This document shows positions 6,661 to 14,817 of a stretch of DNA of 23,351 nt, one piece after another (position 1 is the first letter of the stretch; each line of letters begins with the position of its first letter). Location: positions 1-23,351 of the forward strand of contig JBMZCV010000069.1 of NCBI GenBank assembly GCA_049613665.1, in the 5' to 3' direction. A program made the translations under genes and the position numbers. The notes beneath the pieces are model-generated. The model was not told where the DNA came from. It made no database searches and worked only from the letters and a program-made list of their open reading frames with translations. The stretch comes from JBMZCV01 sp049613665. Lineage in GTDB: Bacteria; Bacteroidota; Bacteroidia; Chitinophagales; UBA2359.

Positions 6661-9600
6661 ATGAAAACTTTAAAGGGAATAACAACGACAGTGCTGCTTA
6701 TTTTGTGTGGCATTTTGATGAGTAATACCGATATTTTGGCACAATGTAGCGTAGATGCTGGCCAAGATGAACAAATTTGCAATGGCCAAGCAATTTTTCT
6801 AACAGCAACCGCAATTAATGGCGAGCCGCCTTATAGTTACCAATGGAATACAGGCGAAAATACGGCAGACATCGTTGTATCGCCTACCGAAAATACGACT
6901 TATAGCGTAACGGTAACAGATATGGAAAGTTGTATCGCAAGCGACGAAGTTGTTGTTGCAGTCTCTGATATGAGTCTTAGTCTTACCAATTTGCCTATGC
7001 CAGATTGTGTTGGTGCATATACCGAAATTTTTAGTGCTACAACAGGTGGTATCGCTCCTTATGCTTATGAATGGAGCAATGGAGAAACTACAAATTCTAT
7101 TATGATTATGCTTTTAGGAAATCAAACCTATACGCTTACCATAACAGATGCTGCTGGCTGTCAGGTTGAAGAAAATATTAGTTTTGAGCTACAAGATTGT
7201 AGTGTGGGTTGCGATGTGACTTTGGAAGCAAATGAAGACCAACAAATCTGTAATGGCGAAACGATTACTTTAACAGCTACTGCAAATGGTGGTAATGCTC
7301 CTTATAATTATGCTTGGAGTACAGGCGAAAATACGGCAACTATCACGGTTTCGCCTACCGAAAATACGACTTATTATGTACTTGCAACAGATACTGAAAG
7401 CTGTATCGCATACGAAAATGTAGTAGTGACGGTTTCTGATTTGAGTGTAGATATAGGTATGCCGCAAATTGTGTGTCTTGACGAAACGGTTTTTCTTTCG
7501 GCAGCAAATATATTTGGAGGAACAGCACCTTATACTTATGAATGGAGTACGGGCGAAACAACCGAAAATATTAGCGTAGATGGATTGACTTATGGCGACC
7601 ATTATTTTGGAATTACGATTACTGATGCAACAGGTTGTACCGCTTCTGATGGGCTTATTGTGGTAGTCGAAAATATTGGGGTAACTCCTGTTAGCGTAAA
7701 TGCTTGTGCAACAAACTATCTTGTATATCACGACATCAATGATAATGGACAGCAAGATGCTGACGAAGATGTAGTACCTGCTACACAAGTAAGCTTGTTT
7801 GATGCCGATAATAATGTGGTAACGACTAGTGCGTCATCATTAGGAGGTATTGTTACATTTCAAAACTTAGAAATAGGCAGTTATACCGTTGAATTTGATT
7901 ATTATAGTTGTTTAGTATCTCTGCCTTTAGTATTAACTGAAAATTGTAGTTGCGATGTTGTGGTAGATGCAGGCCAAGACCAACAAATATGTGCAGGCCA
8001 AACAGTTATCCTGACAAGCTCTATCAATGGTGGCAATCCTCCTTATGTTTACTCATGGACTACGGGCGAAACAACGCAAAGTATTACAGTATCGCCAACG
8101 CAAAGCGAAAGCTACGGAATAGTAGTAACAGATGCAGATGGTTGCAATGCTAATGATAATGTTTTGGTAGAAGTATCTAACTTAAATGTAAACTTAGTAA
8201 ACCAACCTAACTCTGAATTTCCTTATTGCATTGGTACAGAAATTGAAGTTTTTCCAAATCCAACAGGAGGAAATACACCGTATGTCTATGATTGGAGCAA
8301 TGGACAAACAACACCAATTCTAAACTTAACTCTAACAGAAAATGTAACTTATACGCTTACTGTAACAGATATAAATGGCTGTTTTGTTGAAGAAAGTATT
8401 AGTTTTGAAGTAGAAGACTGTGGTGCGTGCGATTTGATGGTTGATTTAGGAAGTGATTTATTGATTTGCGGTACTGAATCTGCCAATATTAGTAGCCTTG
8501 TTAGCAACGGAACACCACCTTATACTTATGATTGGAGCGAAGCTGGTATGGGACAAAGTGCAAATACGGCTGTTCCAAATAATGTAAGTGGTACTTATTC
8601 GGTTACAGTTACAGATTTTAATGGCTGCACCGCAACTGACGATATTGTAGTAGTTGCTAGCAACTTGGAAGCAAATATTGCTATGGAATGGAGTGAGCCA
8701 TTTTGCCAAACAGATAGCATTATTTATAGTGCTATGGTTTCGAGCAATAATACAGCACCTTATGCTTATACTTGGTGGCTAGACGGCGAAGTTATCAGTA
8801 CGACAGAAAGTTTTATACTTGTAGTATTGAAAGAAAACTACGACATTATGTTGGAAGTAATAGATGCAAATGGCTGTGTGGTGGTAAGAGAAAGTCAATT
8901 AATAGGCATTACTTGCAGCTATGTTTGGCCTGGCGATGCCAACAACGACGGTATTGCAAACAATAATGATGTGTTGCAAATTGGTTTGGGCTATGGCTAT
9001 GAAGGCGATGAGCGTTTTGATGCTTTAACAGATTGGACAGAACAACCTAGCACAAATTGGGAAACGAGTTTTGAAGATGGCTTAAATCATAACTATGGCG
9101 ACTGCGATGGAAATGGTATCATAAATGATGATGATGTAGCAGTTGTCGATTTGAATTATGGGCAAGTACATAGCAAAAATGAAGGCGAAAACGGTGGCGA
9201 AAATGATATTCCTCTTTTCTGCGAATTGCCTGAAAACATTATTTCTGGTGGCTCATATAGCCTGCCGATAAAGCTTGGAAATGATGATATTGCAGCCGAA
9301 GATATATATGGCATTGCTTTTACGATAAATGTAACTATGGAAGAAGACTTCGAATTGTTGGAATCGCAAATCAATTTTAGCAATTCGTGGCTAGGAACAG
9401 AAGGTTTTGATATTGTCACTTTAGACAAAAATGTGAGTACCAATCAGTGGGATATTGCATTGGTGCGAACAGACCATACCGATATTTCAGGCAGCGGCCA
9501 GTTGTGTAGCATTGATTGCATCATGGAAGTGGGCAGTCTCAAAAACGAAACTGCTTTGATAGTGCCTGTTAGCGTTTCGTTTAGCAATGTCACTTTGATA

Positions 9601-9924
9601 AACGCTCAAGCTGCCGAAATTTTGACCAATCCAATCACAACGCAAGCAGAGGTTATTTCCTCTATTGGAGAAACAGCAAATAATGTGTTGCAAACGACAG
9701 TTTATCCAAATCCAGCAAGCGATATTTTATATATCAAAAACCCAAATCACGAAAATTTATCAATTACAATACTCAATGTGTTAGGCCAAACCGTAGCCGA
9801 ACAACAAGTTTCAGCCAATGAAAACCGCTCAACTATTGCTGTTAGTCATTTAGATAGTGGCTATTATTTAGTAAGAATAGAAGAGCAAAACCAACAAAAA
9901 ACACATAAATTGTGGATAGATTAG
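6661..9924 (+). CDS. Large T9SS-secreted surface protein with SprB-like repeats
   Basis: The protein has 1087 residues. Residues 1-28 are a signal peptide ending ILAQ. About eight SprB/PKD-like beta-sandwich repeats of ~70-80 residues follow, each with a core like GG..PY.Y.WS.GE.T, a strand TY.VTVTD..GC and a paired CxVD.G.DQQIC opening. Between repeats four and five (residues ~350-428) lies an SdrD-B-like domain (VYHDINDNGQQDADE...). Residues ~757-836 carry two dockerin-like calcium loops (GDANNDGIANNNDV and GDCDGNGIINDDDV). A cohesin-like or spacer beta domain follows, and residues ~1013-1087 form a type A T9SS sorting domain (VYPNPASDILYIKN ... GYYLVRIEEQNQQKTHKLW). It should be exported, moved across the outer membrane by T9SS and anchored or released. 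SprB itself is a gliding adhesin, but this protein is much smaller, so adhesin is only an inference. Confidence 0.85.
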   Translation: MKTLKGITTTVLLILCGILMSNTDILAQCSVDAGQDEQICNGQAIFLTATAINGEPPYSYQWNTGENTADIVVSPTENTTYSVTVTDMESCIASDEVVVAVSDMSLSLTNLPMPDCVGAYTEIFSATTGGIAPYAYEWSNGETTNSIMIMLLGNQTYTLTITDAAGCQVEENISFELQDCSVGCDVTLEANEDQQICNGETITLTATANGGNAPYNYAWSTGENTATITVSPTENTTYYVLATDTESCIAYENVVVTVSDLSVDIGMPQIVCLDETVFLSAANIFGGTAPYTYEWSTGETTENISVDGLTYGDHYFGITITDATGCTASDGLIVVVENIGVTPVSVNACATNYLVYHDINDNGQQDADEDVVPATQVSLFDADNNVVTTSASSLGGIVTFQNLEIGSYTVEFDYYSCLVSLPLVLTENCSCDVVVDAGQDQQICAGQTVILTSSINGGNPPYVYSWTTGETTQSITVSPTQSESYGIVVTDADGCNANDNVLVEVSNLNVNLVNQPNSEFPYCIGTEIEVFPNPTGGNTPYVYDWSNGQTTPILNLTLTENVTYTLTVTDINGCFVEESISFEVEDCGACDLMVDLGSDLLICGTESANISSLVSNGTPPYTYDWSEAGMGQSANTAVPNNVSGTYSVTVTDFNGCTATDDIVVVASNLEANIAMEWSEPFCQTDSIIYSAMVSSNNTAPYAYTWWLDGEVISTTESFILVVLKENYDIMLEVIDANGCVVVRESQLIGITCSYVWPGDANNDGIANNNDVLQIGLGYGYEGDERFDALTDWTEQPSTNWETSFEDGLNHNYGDCDGNGIINDDDVAVVDLNYGQVHSKNEGENGGENDIPLFCELPENIISGGSYSLPIKLGNDDIAAEDIYGIAFTINVTMEEDFELLESQINFSNSWLGTEGFDIVTLDKNVSTNQWDIALVRTDHTDISGSGQLCSIDCIMEVGSLKNETALIVPVSVSFSNVTLINAQAAEILTNPITTQAEVISSIGETANNVLQTTVYPNPASDILYIKNPNHENLSITILNVLGQTVAEQQVSANENRSTIAVSHLDSGYYLVRIEEQNQQKTHKLWID
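6849..7374 (+). repeat. Near-identical coding repeats within the surface-protein gene
   Basis: Bases 6849-6903 and 7320-7374 align over 55 bases with few mismatches, including an identical 19-base start and an identical 24-base end. They encode the STGENTA...SPTENTTY part of repeats one and three. Such DNA-level identity points to recent duplication or gene conversion among repeat units. Confidence 0.6.
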
Positions 9925-9951
9925 AATAGTTTCCGTTTTTTAGAATAAGTG

Positions 9952-9992
9952 AAAAGCAACTGCTAAACCTTTATGTTTAGTTAGTTGCTTTT
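9952..9992 (+). terminator. Intrinsic terminator after the surface-protein gene
   Basis: AAAAGCAACT (9952-9961) pairs with AGTTGCTTTT (9983-9992), with an inner stem CTAAAC/GTTTAG (9963-9968 with 9975-9980), followed by more Ts. It begins 27 bases after the stop codon at 9924. Confidence 0.8.
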
Positions 9993-10052
9993 TTGTTATG
10001 ATTTTTATTTAGCAATAGTTCAGACATTTATACATTTTTTTATCAAAGGCTT

Positions 10053-10131
10053 AAACATACTATTTTTTTTAGGCTAAGGTGGCCCATATTTGCAAATTTT
10101 ATAACCTTTTGAACTGAAAAATAGTATGTTT
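10053..10131. repeat. Long concentric inverted repeat
   Basis: AAACATACTATTTTT (10053-10067) is exactly complementary to 10117-10131, with 49 bases between. Inside, AAGGT (10076-10080) and ACCTT (10104-10108) pair about the same centre (~10092), and a palindrome ATTTGCAAAT (10088-10097) sits there. Too far apart for a simple terminator, it looks like a small mobile-element relic or a structured RNA. Confidence 0.5.
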
Positions 10132-10240
10132 CCTATATCAAAAAAGTTTTTTTTTGTTAAACCGAAAATAGCTGCTATAAATGTGTACAGTTTTGAAATA
10201 AATAAATTTATATCACTTTGCCAAAATTTACTGTAAAACG

Positions 10241-10273
10241 AGTTGGCAGGTATTTTCAAAATGCCTGCCAACT
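10241..10273 (-). terminator. 33-base palindrome, probable terminator or repeat-family member
   Basis: AGTTGGCAGG (10241-10250) pairs with CCTGCCAACT (10264-10273). The inner bases also pair (one T-G wobble, then ATTTT with AAAAT) around a single central C at 10257. It starts 30 bases beyond the stop of the minus-strand gene ending at 10303. There is no strong T run, so a repeat-family role is as likely as termination. It aligns base for base with 23316-23348, with differences occurring in complementary pairs. Confidence 0.6.
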
Positions 10274-10302
10274 AAATACTAAAAAAACACTTGAAAAACT
10301 AC

Positions 10303-11919
10303 TTAATATCGTATCAAAGTAGCACCTATTTTACTAGCATTTGGCAGATACAAATTAAAATCGCTTATAGTAATGTTTTCATTCAAATCAAAATCAGCAT
10401 CGCTATACACGTTAATATGGCTATTTTCGAGCAAAAAAGCATTAAAATCGCTCACACTAATAATTCCATTGCTATCCACATCGCCACAAAGCAGCGTGCG
10501 ATGTCCGTCGATAGTGGTATGTAGTTGATTTTCGCCACCCATAACCAAGTTTGCTTGCGAAAAATCGTAAGGCGAAAAGTTGGGCAAAGTAACAGGAGCA
10601 ACACTTGCTACGCCAATATGATTTCGATGTCGCACCAACACATAATACATTTCGCCAGCTATAATATTGGGAAAATGCACTCCATTTACGCTTGCATCAT
10701 TAGCATACGAAACATCTACAATGCGGCCATCTTCAAGCAATAAAGCTGCTTTTTGGGCTATTACAATATCATTATCAACAGCGTCTCGCAATTCTACCAA
10801 CACCCAATCAGTCATATTTGCAGGAACATTATTTAGATTTTCCATGCCATTATAATTCCACGGCAAACGATTGTAAGGTTGGTCAGTTGGCAGTTCGCTT
10901 TGCAAATTGGTGTGCATCATGGCAGCTTGCGTATAAGCACCTTGCAGCCATGCTCTGAGCTGCACATTTACGGTCGGAATATAGGCTTCGGTCGGAAAAC
11001 CTAAAAAAGCAAGCAGCTCGCTTTCTGGTGTTTGCGTCAAGTCGTCGCCTACTAAATCGGCAGGAGTTTGCACATTTCTGAAACGAGCAAAATCGAAATG
11101 AGCAATTAAATCTGGCTCGAAAATCCTATTAGGTTGCGAGCTTGGGTCTGGATTCAAATTGCTATCCAATACATTATCATTGTGAAAAATAGGGTCGTAA
11201 GTATAACATTTGTCCCAATCGGTATAAGTAACAAAACCTATTTGGACTGTCTCTGGCAAATCTGAGCGATTGTATCTTCTGTGTACTACCCAATCTTCAT
11301 TCGGAAATTGATATAGACAAATCACAAAATTGCCAACTCTAGCCAACCGAATGCGTACATTTTCGGTAGTGCTAATGCCAGACACCTGCAAGCTAGAATT
11401 GCCATTGACGGTATTTTTGACTTCAAAATGCGGTGCTGGCGTTGGCGTAACAGGCAAAGAAGGGTGCGATTGGTGAGCTCGGCCCACCGAAAGAAATACA
11501 TAATTTTCGCCATTTGGAGTCCAGCCTGCTGCTCCATTATCGAAATCTCGAGCTTGTCTTATCATCAAACCTGCCAAAGAATAATTGCTCGAAGGTATGC
11601 CATCTCCTGCTCTATTTGTGACACTCACTTCTGTTGTGAAAGTGAAATCGCCTGTTATTTCTTTAAAAATCAAAGCTCCTCGCCAATCTTCATACCAGCT
11701 CGATGTTCTAGGCATCATCATCAAATGGTCAGCTTCTGTGGTGTGAATATCGTGGCTTTCGAGATGCTCGGCATTCCAGCCTTCTACATCTGTAATATTT
11801 TGCCAACTACTCAAACTTGCAGCATTATCAAACTCGTCATTGAGCAATTCTACTTGAGCATTTACAAAAAAAGCATTTAGCAAAAAGGCAAACATAGAAA
11901 AGAGTATTATTTTTTTCAT
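10303..11919 (-). CDS. Exported Bacteroidota protein with dockerin-like C-terminus
   Basis: The protein has 538 residues with a signal peptide at 1-21 (MKKIILFSMFAFLLNAFFVNA). Residues ~25-240 look like a DUF1349/concanavalin-like beta sandwich (LNDEFDNAASLSSWQN, then GLMIRQARDFDNGAAGW and YVFLSVGR...), a fold that often binds carbohydrate. Residues ~318-450 match a module I know from Bacteroidota secreted proteins: LRAWLQGAY, QPYNRLPWNYNGMENL, DWVLVELRDA, a KAALLLEDGRIVD segment, then YYVLVRHRNH. Residues 479-528 hold two dockerin-like calcium loops (GDVDSNGIISVSDF and DFDLNENITISDF). Unlike the neighbour at 6661 it ends at IRY with no recognisable T9SS tail, so its route past the outer membrane is unclear. 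The two genes are convergent, not an operon. Substrate unknown. Confidence 0.75.
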   Translation of the reverse strand: MKKIILFSMFAFLLNAFFVNAQVELLNDEFDNAASLSSWQNITDVEGWNAEHLESHDIHTTEADHLMMMPRTSSWYEDWRGALIFKEITGDFTFTTEVSVTNRAGDGIPSSNYSLAGLMIRQARDFDNGAAGWTPNGENYVFLSVGRAHQSHPSLPVTPTPAPHFEVKNTVNGNSSLQVSGISTTENVRIRLARVGNFVICLYQFPNEDWVVHRRYNRSDLPETVQIGFVTYTDWDKCYTYDPIFHNDNVLDSNLNPDPSSQPNRIFEPDLIAHFDFARFRNVQTPADLVGDDLTQTPESELLAFLGFPTEAYIPTVNVQLRAWLQGAYTQAAMMHTNLQSELPTDQPYNRLPWNYNGMENLNNVPANMTDWVLVELRDAVDNDIVIAQKAALLLEDGRIVDVSYANDASVNGVHFPNIIAGEMYYVLVRHRNHIGVASVAPVTLPNFSPYDFSQANLVMGGENQLHTTIDGHRTLLCGDVDSNGIISVSDFNAFLLENSHINVYSDADFDLNENITISDFNLYLPNASKIGATLIRY

Positions 11920-12225
11920 ATTTGTTTTTTAATTTTAAATATTATAAAATATCAGTTTTTTAGTCAAAAAAGGTAATAACACTTACAAATATTGGGTGTT
12001 TTAACTTAGGAAAAAATAGTATGTCTAAACTTTTAGTCGAGAAAAACACTAAAATAGCTTCTTAAAGATACTAGATATGACGTAAATTCGCAAATTATCT
12101 TTTTTTCATTTTTAAAATAACATTATTTATGTTTTTGTTATTCAAAATAAATAAATAAAAACAACATTTTGATAACACTCATCAGGTAAGCCAATCATTT
12201 TTACAGAAAAAAAAAAAGAATTCTT
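11920..12225. other. AT-rich divergent spacer
   Basis: This spacer separates the minus-strand exported-protein gene from the deiminase remnant. The only promoter-like box for the minus gene is AATATTTG (complement of 11986-11993), one mismatch from TAnnTTTG. AAAAATAGTATGT at 12014-12026 repeats the arm of the inverted repeat at 10117-10131. I see no gene here. Confidence 0.4.
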
Positions 12226-12245
12226 ATGAAAAAATTAAATGTTGA

Positions 12246-12515
12246 ATGCTTTACAAAACAACATGGGGCGACTTTGCTTCTGCTTGTGGTATTCATCTAA
12301 ATGCTACGGTAACGCACAATTTCGTTTATGTGCCTTCTTTCAACAATGCCATAGATGTCGAAACAGTAGCGACTATTCGAGCAAATACAACAAAAACTGT
12401 AAAAACAATCAACGCAGAAGAAGTTTGTTTTATGGGTGGTAGTGTTAGATGTTTGACATGGCAGGTGCAAGGTGCTAATGCTCAACGATTGATTGCAGCA
12501 GCAAGAAACAATTAG
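12246..12515 (+). pseudogene. C-terminal fragment of a deiminase-family (GME superfamily) gene
   Basis: An open frame of 89 residues contains THNFVYVPSF, then AIDVETVATIRANTTKTV, then EEVCFMGGSVRCLTWQ. This order resembles the C-terminal end of agmatine or peptidylarginine deiminase family enzymes, where a GG..(H/R)C motif carries the catalytic cysteine (here Cys69). The catalytic Asp and His of such enzymes lie upstream and are absent: the frame is closed by TGA at 12243. In another frame an ATG at 12226 after an A-rich tract opens a 24-codon peptide starting MKKLN and ending LLLLVVFI at a stop at 12300, as if a secretory N-terminus had been joined out of frame. I infer a deletion remnant; a functional small protein cannot be excluded. 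Confidence 0.45.
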
Positions 12516-12537
12516 TTTTCAGCATTCAACAAAAACA

Positions 12538-12580
12538 AAAAAGCTTGAAAGAATTACAAAGTAAATCTTTCAAGCTTTTT
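12538..12580. terminator. Bidirectional intrinsic terminator
   Basis: AAAAAGCTTGAAAGA (12538-12552) and its exact complement (12566-12580) form a 15-bp stem with a 13-base loop, flanked by A and T runs. It lies between the plus-strand deiminase fragment and the minus-strand foldase gene, and serves both directions. Confidence 0.85.
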
Positions 12581-12583
12581 ATA

Positions 12584-12601
12584 CATTAAGTGTCAAGCAC
12601 T
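12584..12601 (-). repeat. Degenerate copy of the 293/631 repeat
   Basis: On the minus strand this reads AGTGCTTGACACTTAATG, close to the 17-mer at 293-309 and 631-647 with a few substitutions and one gap. It lies directly after the terminator and before the 3' end of the foldase gene. Confidence 0.35.
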
Positions 12602-12616
12602 AATGATTTTAATTTT

Positions 12617-14755
12617 CTAGTATCTTCTAGTTTTGTAGCGGTCATCTTTCACATCGGCTGCTTTTGTAAGTGCAGGCAATAAGTTGAAATCTGCTGCTGA
12701 CTCCCATGAGCGAGCTGCATCTTTTTTTGCTGTTGCTAAGTCCATAGAACCTGCATCATTTAAAGCATCTACTTTCACTACATATACACCACGAGTACCA
12801 GCGATAGGCTTAGAAACATCTCCTTGTTTCATACCAAAAACAGCAGCTTGCACTTTAGGCTCTGTACCCAAACCTGCGATAGAAGGACTGCCAAAAGTGA
12901 TACCTTCGGCTGTTTTGATTTCTGCACCACCAGCACTAGCTGCTTGGTCTAAGCTCGCACTTCCACCCAATTTCTTTTTGAGTACATCTGCTTTTTTCTC
13001 ATTTTTCACAATTGTTTCCAACTGTGTTCTTACGTCTTCGATAGTTGCAATACCTTTATTTTTTGCACCAGCCAAAGCTGCTACAATATAAGTTGTTTTT
13101 ACGCCTCCTGTTGGCAAGTCTTCATCTATCTGAAAAGCTCTATCACTTACGCTCTTTACCTCGCTTTGAAATGCCCAAGTAGCAATATCAGTAGTCAAAC
13201 CTGTCAAGCCATTTATTTTAAAAGCATTAGCTGTTACGTTAGGGTCGCTTTTTACAGCATATTTTTTAGCAGTAGCATTTTTTTCAAACGCTGCTAAAGT
13301 CCGACTTTCTTCTGCAAAACGTTGAGCAGTTGCATATGCTTGGTTACGAGTCAATTCGCTAGGCACAACTTTATCCGTAAATTCTGCTATTTTTACAGCA
13401 GGAGTAGTAGGATTAGAAGCTGTTACTTTCACTAAGTGCCAGCCTGCCGCAGTTTGAAGCGTAAATACATCGCCTTGCTTATGGTCAAAGAATACTGCAT
13501 TTTTCAATGCTGGTGGTAGAGGAGAACCTAAAGTAATATAACCCAAATCGCCGCCTTTTTCCTTGCTTGTGTCGTCAGAAAAAGCATTTGCCAAGCCTTC
13601 AAAGTCGCTACCTGCTTTGTAAGCAGTATTAAGACTATCAATTTTTGTTTTAGCACCAACCAAACCACCAGCAGAAGCAGGTTGAATAAGAATTTGGCTT
13701 ACTTTCACAGAGTCAGCAATATTTTTCTTGTCTATCACCTTAATGGCTTTATAAGCACCAGCTTCGTAAAAAGTACCGATAACTGCACCATTTCCAGCAG
13801 CAAAGACATCATCTTTTTTGCTTGTTCTCAAATTATCTTTTGTGACATAAGCATCGTTGAAATCGGTATCAGAACCATTGATTTTTACAAACTTAGCGGC
13901 ATCTGCTGCTGCTCTAAAGCCTGTTAGTTTATTATCAACTTTCTTTTTTGCACTCAAGCTATCTTCTGCTGAGGCTACAATAGGAAAAGTAACATATTTT
14001 ACAGAGCGAGAAGCTTCTTGCTTAAATTGATTTTGGTTTTTATTTAAGTAGCTTTTCAAGTCGCTATCCGAAACAGTAATTTCTGTATCTTCTACATTTG
14101 TATAAGGCATATACACATAGCTAATATCTGCCTTTTGATTAGAGCTTTTGTGATTCATTTCGGCTTGCCATTTCGGGACATAAACCGCTTTTTTTACCAA
14201 ATTAGTATATTTTTGCTTCATTTGGTCGCTAATAATCGCTTCTTCAAAAGAACGCCATTGAGCACGTTGTGCTGCCCCTTGAGGGTTGTCTGGGCTATTA
14301 AAGTTAGCTACATAATCTCTTACTTTTTGCGAATTAAACTGTCCGTTTTCATCTTTAAAAATAGGAGCATCTTTGATAGAAGCCAACACATTATCGCCAC
14401 TAACAAAAAGCTGTTCAATCTCTTCATTGGTAATACCGATTCCTAAAGCTTCATATTGTTTTCTGGCCAACATGTCTTCAATTTGTTGTTGCCAAGCTTG
14501 CTCTCTCGCCTGATAGCGAATTTGGTCTGTTACTTCTACCTGATTGCTTTGATAATTGTTCAATATCTGTTGCACACGTCCTTCATACGTTTGCAATGGA
14601 ATATCTGTACCATCAATACTACCTGCTACGGGTAGTCCGCCACCGCTTCGTTGACTCGAACTCATTGCGTCCATCAAGAGGAATGCCAATATTGCTAATG
14701 CAATTACAAATACAAGTAAGCCTACGTTCTGTCTTATTCTTCCTATTACTGCCAT
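12617..14755 (-). CDS. ppiD: PpiD/SurA-like peptidyl-prolyl isomerase, membrane-anchored foldase
   Basis: The protein has 712 residues. Residues ~11-30 form a single transmembrane anchor (VGLLVFVIALAILAFLLMDA), with the rest predicted periplasmic. A SurA/PpiD N-terminal chaperone region follows (SIDGTDIPLQTYEGRVQQIL ... QAWQQQIEDMLARKQYEALGIGITNEEIEQLF). A parvulin domain spans residues ~346-443 (VKVSQILIQP, FSDDTSKEKGGDLGYI, KNAVFFDHKQGDVF, GWHLVKV). A second, degenerate parvulin-like region lies near the end (VQAAVFGMKQGDVSKPI...GVYVVKV). Length and layout fit PpiD-type folding factors that handle newly exported outer-membrane and secreted proteins. The product could help fold the surface proteins encoded nearby, but that is inference. 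It has its own well-formed promoter at 14788-14817. Confidence 0.9.
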   Translation of the reverse strand: MAVIGRIRQNVGLLVFVIALAILAFLLMDAMSSSQRSGGGLPVAGSIDGTDIPLQTYEGRVQQILNNYQSNQVEVTDQIRYQAREQAWQQQIEDMLARKQYEALGIGITNEEIEQLFVSGDNVLASIKDAPIFKDENGQFNSQKVRDYVANFNSPDNPQGAAQRAQWRSFEEAIISDQMKQKYTNLVKKAVYVPKWQAEMNHKSSNQKADISYVYMPYTNVEDTEITVSDSDLKSYLNKNQNQFKQEASRSVKYVTFPIVASAEDSLSAKKKVDNKLTGFRAAADAAKFVKINGSDTDFNDAYVTKDNLRTSKKDDVFAAGNGAVIGTFYEAGAYKAIKVIDKKNIADSVKVSQILIQPASAGGLVGAKTKIDSLNTAYKAGSDFEGLANAFSDDTSKEKGGDLGYITLGSPLPPALKNAVFFDHKQGDVFTLQTAAGWHLVKVTASNPTTPAVKIAEFTDKVVPSELTRNQAYATAQRFAEESRTLAAFEKNATAKKYAVKSDPNVTANAFKINGLTGLTTDIATWAFQSEVKSVSDRAFQIDEDLPTGGVKTTYIVAALAGAKNKGIATIEDVRTQLETIVKNEKKADVLKKKLGGSASLDQAASAGGAEIKTAEGITFGSPSIAGLGTEPKVQAAVFGMKQGDVSKPIAGTRGVYVVKVDALNDAGSMDLATAKKDAARSWESAADFNLLPALTKAADVKDDRYKTRRY

Positions 14756-14787
14756 TGTTTTATACCTTATTTTCTTTGAATGGAGTG

Positions 14788-14817
14788 CAAAAATACGTTT
14801 TTCAAATGAAAATGCAA
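14788..14817 (-). promoter_or_regulatory. Consensus Bacteroidota promoter of ppiD
   Basis: On the minus strand TATTTTTG (14788-14795) is preceded by TTG (14815-14817) with a 19-base spacer, a good match to the TTG-N19-TAnnTTTG consensus. Transcription would begin near 14781, giving a leader of about 25 bases before the ATG at 14755. Confidence 0.65.

Larger units (their letters stand above)
9993..10302. other. Convergent spacer with two structured elements
   Basis: This stretch lies between two convergent secreted-protein genes and holds no credible gene. It contains a 79-base concentric inverted repeat (10053-10131) and a 33-base palindrome (10241-10273). The rest is AT-rich and featureless to me. 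Confidence 0.5.

Noticed and set aside
6849..8640. Regularly spaced repeats resembling a CRISPR array
   Set aside because: The repeats are in frame within one gene and encode SprB-like protein repeats; spacing and identity do not fit CRISPR.
12684..13091. 135-residue plus-strand frame opposite ppiD
   Set aside because: It mirrors the Ala/Lys-rich coding of ppiD on the other strand; no recognisable domain and no promoter.
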